DNA of 64,000 nucleotides from Phenylobacterium deserti. GTDB lineage: Bacteria > Pseudomonadota > Alphaproteobacteria > Caulobacterales > Caulobacteraceae. Location: NCBI GenBank assembly GCA_945874825.1, contig CAMCIK010000008.1:1-64000 (forward strand), in the 5' to 3' direction. Position 1 is the stretch's first letter, and each line of letters starts with the position of its first letter. Both the position numbers and the translations under genes were made by a program. The notes under the pieces are model-generated. The model was not told the origin of the DNA, made no database searches, and saw only the letters and a program-made list of their open reading frames with translations. Of this stretch, positions 60,659 to 64,000 are shown piece by piece.

Positions 60659-61981
60659 ATGAAACGCCTCGTACTCGGCCTGGCCACGGCGGGCCTGGCC
60701 CTCGTGCTGGGAACGGCTGTTGCCGTCTCGGCCTCCAAGAAGGAAGAAGCCGCCCTGGCGGCGGCGCGCACCCAGGGAATGGCAGAGGCCCCCGCCGTCG
60801 CCCAGGCGGCCGGCATCGCCTGCCAGGTCACCGACGCGCGCTTCGTCGGCAAGATGGTGGATCCCAAGACCAAGGCCGCCACCAACTTCTACGAGATCGA
60901 CTGCGATCGCGGCGTCGGCTTCGTCCTTCAGGCTCCCGCCGGCGTCAAGCCCACCGCCTTCAGCTGCGTCGAGGCCAATTCTACCCAGCCGGACGGCAAG
61001 CCGCCGTCCCTGCCCTGCAAACTGCCTGGAAACGCCAATGCGCTGGCTGACCTTGCGCCCCTCCTGACCAAGGCGGGGGTGGCCTGTACACCTGACGCCG
61101 CCCGGGGCATTGGCCAGACGGCCAAGAACACCTTCCTTGAAGTCTCCTGCCAGGGCGGCTCCGGTTATGTCCTGCAGGTTGATGCGCCGGCCAATCCCGA
61201 TGGCACCGCGGTCGCCAACGACTGCCTGACCTTCGACGCGACCGCCGGCAACATCAAGTGCACCCTGCATGACGCCGCCTACCGCCTGGCCGTTGTCGAC
61301 CGCTACGCCGCGGCCGCCAACAATGGCTGCGTGGTGAAGGATCGCCGTTACATCGGCATGTCTCAGGGAGGATCGAGTTATTACGAAGCCTCCTGCCAGG
61401 ACGGCAAGGGCTACATCTACAAGGTCGAGAAGGGCCAGGTCTCCCAGACCACGTCCTGCGAGAAGGCCATGGCCCTGCTGGGCGGCTGCACCCTGACGGA
61501 CGCCAAGGAGGCCCAGACCGCCCAGGCCGGCCTCTATTCGAATCTGTCCAAGAAGGCCGGCTTCGACTGCCAGGTCTCCAAGTATGCGCCCTTCCCCGCA
61601 CCGGCCGGCAAGGACGTCGTTGAGATGGCCTGCGCCAACCGCCCGGACGGTGCCGTCGGCATCTTCACGGCCAAGGCCGAAACCACCCAGGTGGTGGACT
61701 GCGCCCGAGCGCCGATCGTCGGATACCGCTGCTCCTTCTCCAAACCTGAGGCCTCCCTCAAGGCCGTGACGAGTGACCTCAAGAAGATGGGCAAGACGGA
61801 GTGCGAGGTCTCGGCGGTACGCGTGCTCGGCAAGACCGCGACCGGCACCACATACCTCGAGACCGCCTGCGCTGACGGCCTCAAGGGCTATATCCTGGAG
61901 TACAAGAGCGAGCCTCTGACGCCGATCAACGCCGTGGGCTGCGCCTTCTCCAGGGATTGCGCCCTGCCCGGCAACAAGTAG
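60659..61981 (+). CDS. Exported protein with five tandem four-cysteine repeats, function unknown
   Basis: The ATG at 60659 follows GGAGG; the track start at 60470 reads through leader sequence. The 440-residue product has a signal peptide (MKRLVLGLATAGLALVLGTA). It then has five divergent ~80-residue repeats, each with four cysteines in the order C-x-V...R-x-x-G...Y-x-E-x-x-C...G-x-G-Y...C...C-x-L. Cysteines are at ~55/82/103/120, 143/164/189/201, 224/246/267/277, 304/325/348/358 and 382/404/428/434, twenty in total. Two disulfides per repeat are likely. I know no named domain. It is a single-gene unit with its own terminator. Confidence 0.85.
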   Translation: MKRLVLGLATAGLALVLGTAVAVSASKKEEAALAAARTQGMAEAPAVAQAAGIACQVTDARFVGKMVDPKTKAATNFYEIDCDRGVGFVLQAPAGVKPTAFSCVEANSTQPDGKPPSLPCKLPGNANALADLAPLLTKAGVACTPDAARGIGQTAKNTFLEVSCQGGSGYVLQVDAPANPDGTAVANDCLTFDATAGNIKCTLHDAAYRLAVVDRYAAAANNGCVVKDRRYIGMSQGGSSYYEASCQDGKGYIYKVEKGQVSQTTSCEKAMALLGGCTLTDAKEAQTAQAGLYSNLSKKAGFDCQVSKYAPFPAPAGKDVVEMACANRPDGAVGIFTAKAETTQVVDCARAPIVGYRCSFSKPEASLKAVTSDLKKMGKTECEVSAVRVLGKTATGTTYLETACADGLKGYILEYKSEPLTPINAVGCAFSRDCALPGNK

Positions 61982-62005
61982 GGCGGGCATAGTCCCGAAT
62001 GACGA

Positions 62006-62041
62006 GGGCCCGCGGGATCGCTTCCGCGGGCCCTTTTCTTT
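62006..62041 (+). terminator. Strong intrinsic terminator of the repeat-protein gene
   Basis: GGGCCCGCGG-GATCGCTT-CCGCGGGCCC forms a perfect 10-base-pair stem with an 8-base loop, immediately followed by TTTTCTTT. It begins 25 bases after the stop and is the clearest terminator in the window. Confidence 0.9.
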
Positions 62042-62059
62042 GCCCCCGGGGTCGGAAGC

Positions 62060-63601
62060 TCAGATGGCCGCCTCGATGAATCTTGGGCCCCGCTGGGACA
62101 TGGCGCTGGCGAAGGCGGCCTCGAAGGACTCGCCGGTCTCGCAGCGCGCGGCCTCGACCCCCAGACCCCGGGCCAGGGACACCCAGTCGATCTTGGGATC
62201 GCCGAGGTCCAGCAGCTTGCGCGCCGAGGGGCCCGGCTGGCCAGCGCCGGTCCGGTTCATCTCGATATTCAGGATGCGGTAGCTGTGGTTGGCGAAGACC
62301 ACCACGGTGACGTCCAGCTTCTCGCGGGCCATCGTCCACAGGCTCTGCACCGTGTACATGGCCGAGCCGTCGCCGTTCAGGGACACCACCTTGCGGTCCG
62401 GACAGGCCACCGCCGCGCCAATGGCCATGGGGCCACCGATGCCGATGGCACCACCCGTCAGGGCCAGGACCTCGTGGGGAACCGTGGTCATGCAGGGCAC
62501 GGCGATCCCGCCCCCGGAGGTGACCGCGTCGTCGCACAGGATGGCTCCCTCGGGCAGGTGACGGGCCACGGCCACGCCGCAGGCCTGGGGCGTCAGGGCA
62601 CCAGACGCCGGGCTGGCCGGGCGCTTCAGGGGCTGGGACGGACCCGAGGCCGGGGCACCCAGGGCGTCCGCCAGGGCCTCCAGGGCGGCGGCGGCGTCCG
62701 TAGCGCGGTCAGCCAGGGAGAGGGTGGCACAACCGTCGGGCACAAGCAGGCTGGGCCGGCCCGGATAGGCGAAGAAGGCGACAGGCTGGGTGGTGCCGGC
62801 AAAGACCATCAGGTCCGTCCCGGCCAGTTCCTCCAGGGCGGCCTCGCCGAAGTACTGCATCCGGGCCGGGGCGAAGACCCCCGCGCCCCGGGGCTGGCGG
62901 GCCACGAAGGTGTCGGTCAGGACGCGCACGCCGGCAGCCTGCAGCCGGGCGGCCTGGACCAGGCCAGCGGCCAGGCAGGCACCGCCGCCGATCAGCACCA
63001 CTGGCGCCGAGGCGGACCGGATCGCCCGGGCAGTAACCTCCACGGATTCCCCGTCCGGCGCGCGCGGCCCGGGACACGAGGCCGCGGCGAAGGTGGTGTC
63101 TGTCTCCGTCCAGGCCGCGTCCGCCGGCAGGATCAGGCTGACGGGCCCAGCGGGCGGGCCATGGCTGGCCGTGATGGCCTCTGCGGTGACAGCGGCCACG
63201 GTATCCGCGCTGTCCGCCGACTTCACCCAGAGAGAATTGGCCGCAACGATGGACGGGATGTCCGAGTTCAACGGGGCGTCGTACTGGCGGTGATAGGTGG
63301 CGTGGTCGCCGACCACATTGACGAGGGGCGTGTAGGCCCGGCGGGCATTGTGCAGGTTGGCCAGGCCATTTCCGTAGCCAGGCCCCAGGTGCAGCAGGGT
63401 GCAGGCGGGGGTCCCCGTCATCCGGCCATAGCCGTCGGCGGCGCCGGTGGCCACGCCTTCGAACAGGCACAGGACCGGACGCATGGCCGGCTGGCCGTCC
63501 AGGGCGCTGACGAACTGCATCTCACTGGTACCGGGATTGGCGAAGCAGGCGGTCACGCCGTTCTCCACCAGGGTGCGCATCAGGGCGTCGGCGCCGTTCA
63601 T
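62060..63601 (-). CDS. Thiamine pyrophosphate-dependent enzyme (acetolactate synthase large-subunit-like)
   Basis: The 513-residue protein has the ThDP layout: N-terminal Pyr domain (VTACFANPGTSEMQFVSALD; catalytic Glu in VLCLFEGVATGAADGYGRM), middle domain, and PP domain with the ThDP/Mg motif NGDGSAMYTVQSLWTMAREK...VVVFANHSYRIL. It is the IlvB-like/benzoylformate-decarboxylase-like group, which acts on 2-keto acids or aldehydes. No acetolactate synthase small subunit follows, and the linked acyl-CoA synthetase suggests a catabolic role, so I do not call it ilvB. Confidence 0.9.
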   Translation of the reverse strand: MNGADALMRTLVENGVTACFANPGTSEMQFVSALDGQPAMRPVLCLFEGVATGAADGYGRMTGTPACTLLHLGPGYGNGLANLHNARRAYTPLVNVVGDHATYHRQYDAPLNSDIPSIVAANSLWVKSADSADTVAAVTAEAITASHGPPAGPVSLILPADAAWTETDTTFAAASCPGPRAPDGESVEVTARAIRSASAPVVLIGGGACLAAGLVQAARLQAAGVRVLTDTFVARQPRGAGVFAPARMQYFGEAALEELAGTDLMVFAGTTQPVAFFAYPGRPSLLVPDGCATLSLADRATDAAAALEALADALGAPASGPSQPLKRPASPASGALTPQACGVAVARHLPEGAILCDDAVTSGGGIAVPCMTTVPHEVLALTGGAIGIGGPMAIGAAVACPDRKVVSLNGDGSAMYTVQSLWTMAREKLDVTVVVFANHSYRILNIEMNRTGAGQPGPSARKLLDLGDPKIDWVSLARGLGVEAARCETGESFEAAFASAMSQRGPRFIEAAI

Positions 63602-63638
63602 GTGGTCTGGGCCTCCCCGCCCGTGCCGGCCCTTCGGG

Positions 63639-64000
63639 TCAGGCCGTCTCGAAAACTATGACGCCAGGGTCCGGCGCTTTCGCAAACATCCGCCCGATGA
63701 AGGCCGCCCGCAAGGCCCGCGCCACCGGCTGGGCGATGTAGCCCTTGTCAGTGATCTCCCCGGCGTTGGCGTCGGGGCCGTCCGGCAGGACCAGGGCCCG
63801 GGCCACCCGCCCCGCACCGCCCCCACCCCGGGCGTTGTGAGCGCTGACCGCGGCGTGCACGGCCTCTGCCACCGCCTCCAGGGGGTGGCCGGGACGGGGA
63901 TAGAAGAGCAGGCCCACGCCGGCCTCGCCCTCACCGCAGACGATGGCGTCGGTGACCGCGTCGCCCACCGCGCCGATCACGGCGATCCGCAGCTCGCCCA
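63639..64000 (-). CDS. Feruloyl-CoA synthase-like AMP-binding protein, C-terminal part (gene continues past window)
   Basis: The frame stays open to the right edge, so only the last ~120 residues are seen and the start lies outside. The visible part is the C-terminal subdomain of an acyl-adenylating enzyme (LRIAVIGAVGDAVTDAIVCG; VARALVLPDGPDANAGEITD; KGYIAQPVARALRAAFIGRM). The EITDKGYINQ-like motif with the catalytic lysine is typical of feruloyl-CoA synthases acting on aromatic acids. It lies 37 bases upstream of the ThDP enzyme gene on the same strand, so the two are probably one operon. Confidence 0.78.
   Translation of the reverse strand, partial: GELRIAVIGAVGDAVTDAIVCGEGEAGVGLLFYPRPGHPLEAVAEAVHAAVSAHNARGGGGAGRVARALVLPDGPDANAGEITDKGYIAQPVARALRAAFIGRMFAKAPDPGVIVFETA

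Overview
This window looks like an ordinary chromosomal segment of a high-GC alphaproteobacterium, most likely Caulobacterales (Caulobacter/Phenylobacterium-like). The evidence is very GC-rich coding sequence with densely packed, translationally coupled genes (many ATGA, GTGA and TTGA stop/start overlaps), a PleC/DivJ-type histidine kinase beside pepN, a DUF2336 protein, a ccmI-E-F-H (cycHJKL-type) cytochrome c maturation operon, petABC with a full-length cytochrome c1, and promoters resembling the Caulobacter housekeeping consensus (GCTAnA-like -10). The family-level placement is inference from gene content; no rRNA or tRNA is present to test it.

Layout. 1-4.5 kb: 3' part of a fused hydantoinase/oxoprolinase, a secreted hypothetical protein, a DsbA/FrnE-like thiol oxidoreductase, a tiny lmo0937-type membrane protein and an EthD-domain protein. 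4.6-11 kb: pepN, a PAS histidine kinase of the PleC/DivJ type, then on the minus strand a four-gene ECF sigma module (EF-hand protein, sigma factor, putative anti-sigma, periplasmic metal-resistance-like protein). 11-17.6 kb: one coupled minus-strand operon degP, OmpR-type regulator, histidine kinase, glnE. 17.7-21.7 kb: ccmI-E-F-H. 21.7-24.2 kb: PepSY protein, response regulator, histidine kinase, preceded by a TGAACC direct repeat. 24-27.6 kb: a CbpA-like J-protein, YcgN-type cysteine cluster protein, Uup ABC-F ATPase. 27.6-30.6 kb: a structured gene-free leader ending in a strong intrinsic terminator, then a NitT/TauT-type ABC importer.

30.6-37.2 kb: DUF2336 protein, ilvE, an OmpR/EnvZ-type two-component pair, a DUF2147 protein with repeats in its promoter region, proC, a YbjN-like protein and a UbiK-like protein. 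37.2-44.6 kb: lgt, a MidA-type methyltransferase, pgeF, prs, a lipoprotein of unknown function, rplY, pth, ychF. 44.6-47.4 kb: petABC (cytochrome bc1) with its own terminator. 47.6-53 kb: trmL-hemF facing a minus-strand housekeeping string (hypothetical protein, GNAT, DUF1285, CoA pyrophosphatase, CCA transferase, glutamine amidotransferase). 53-58.4 kb: MFS exporter, SDR dehydrogenase, an AT-rich island carrying a cupin, then an Ada-AlkA fusion coupled to ogt. 58.3-64 kb: two GNAT acetyltransferases, an MBL-fold hydrolase, a five-fold Cys4 repeat protein with a textbook terminator, and a ThDP-enzyme/acyl-CoA synthetase pair running off the right edge.

I see no prophage, insertion sequence, CRISPR array, tRNA or rRNA. 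The least ordinary items are the internally repeated 20-cysteine exported protein (60659-61981), the structured leader before the ABC importer, the ECF/EF-hand module, the repeat sites in front of the PepSY-two-component and DUF2147 genes, and the low-GC cupin island.
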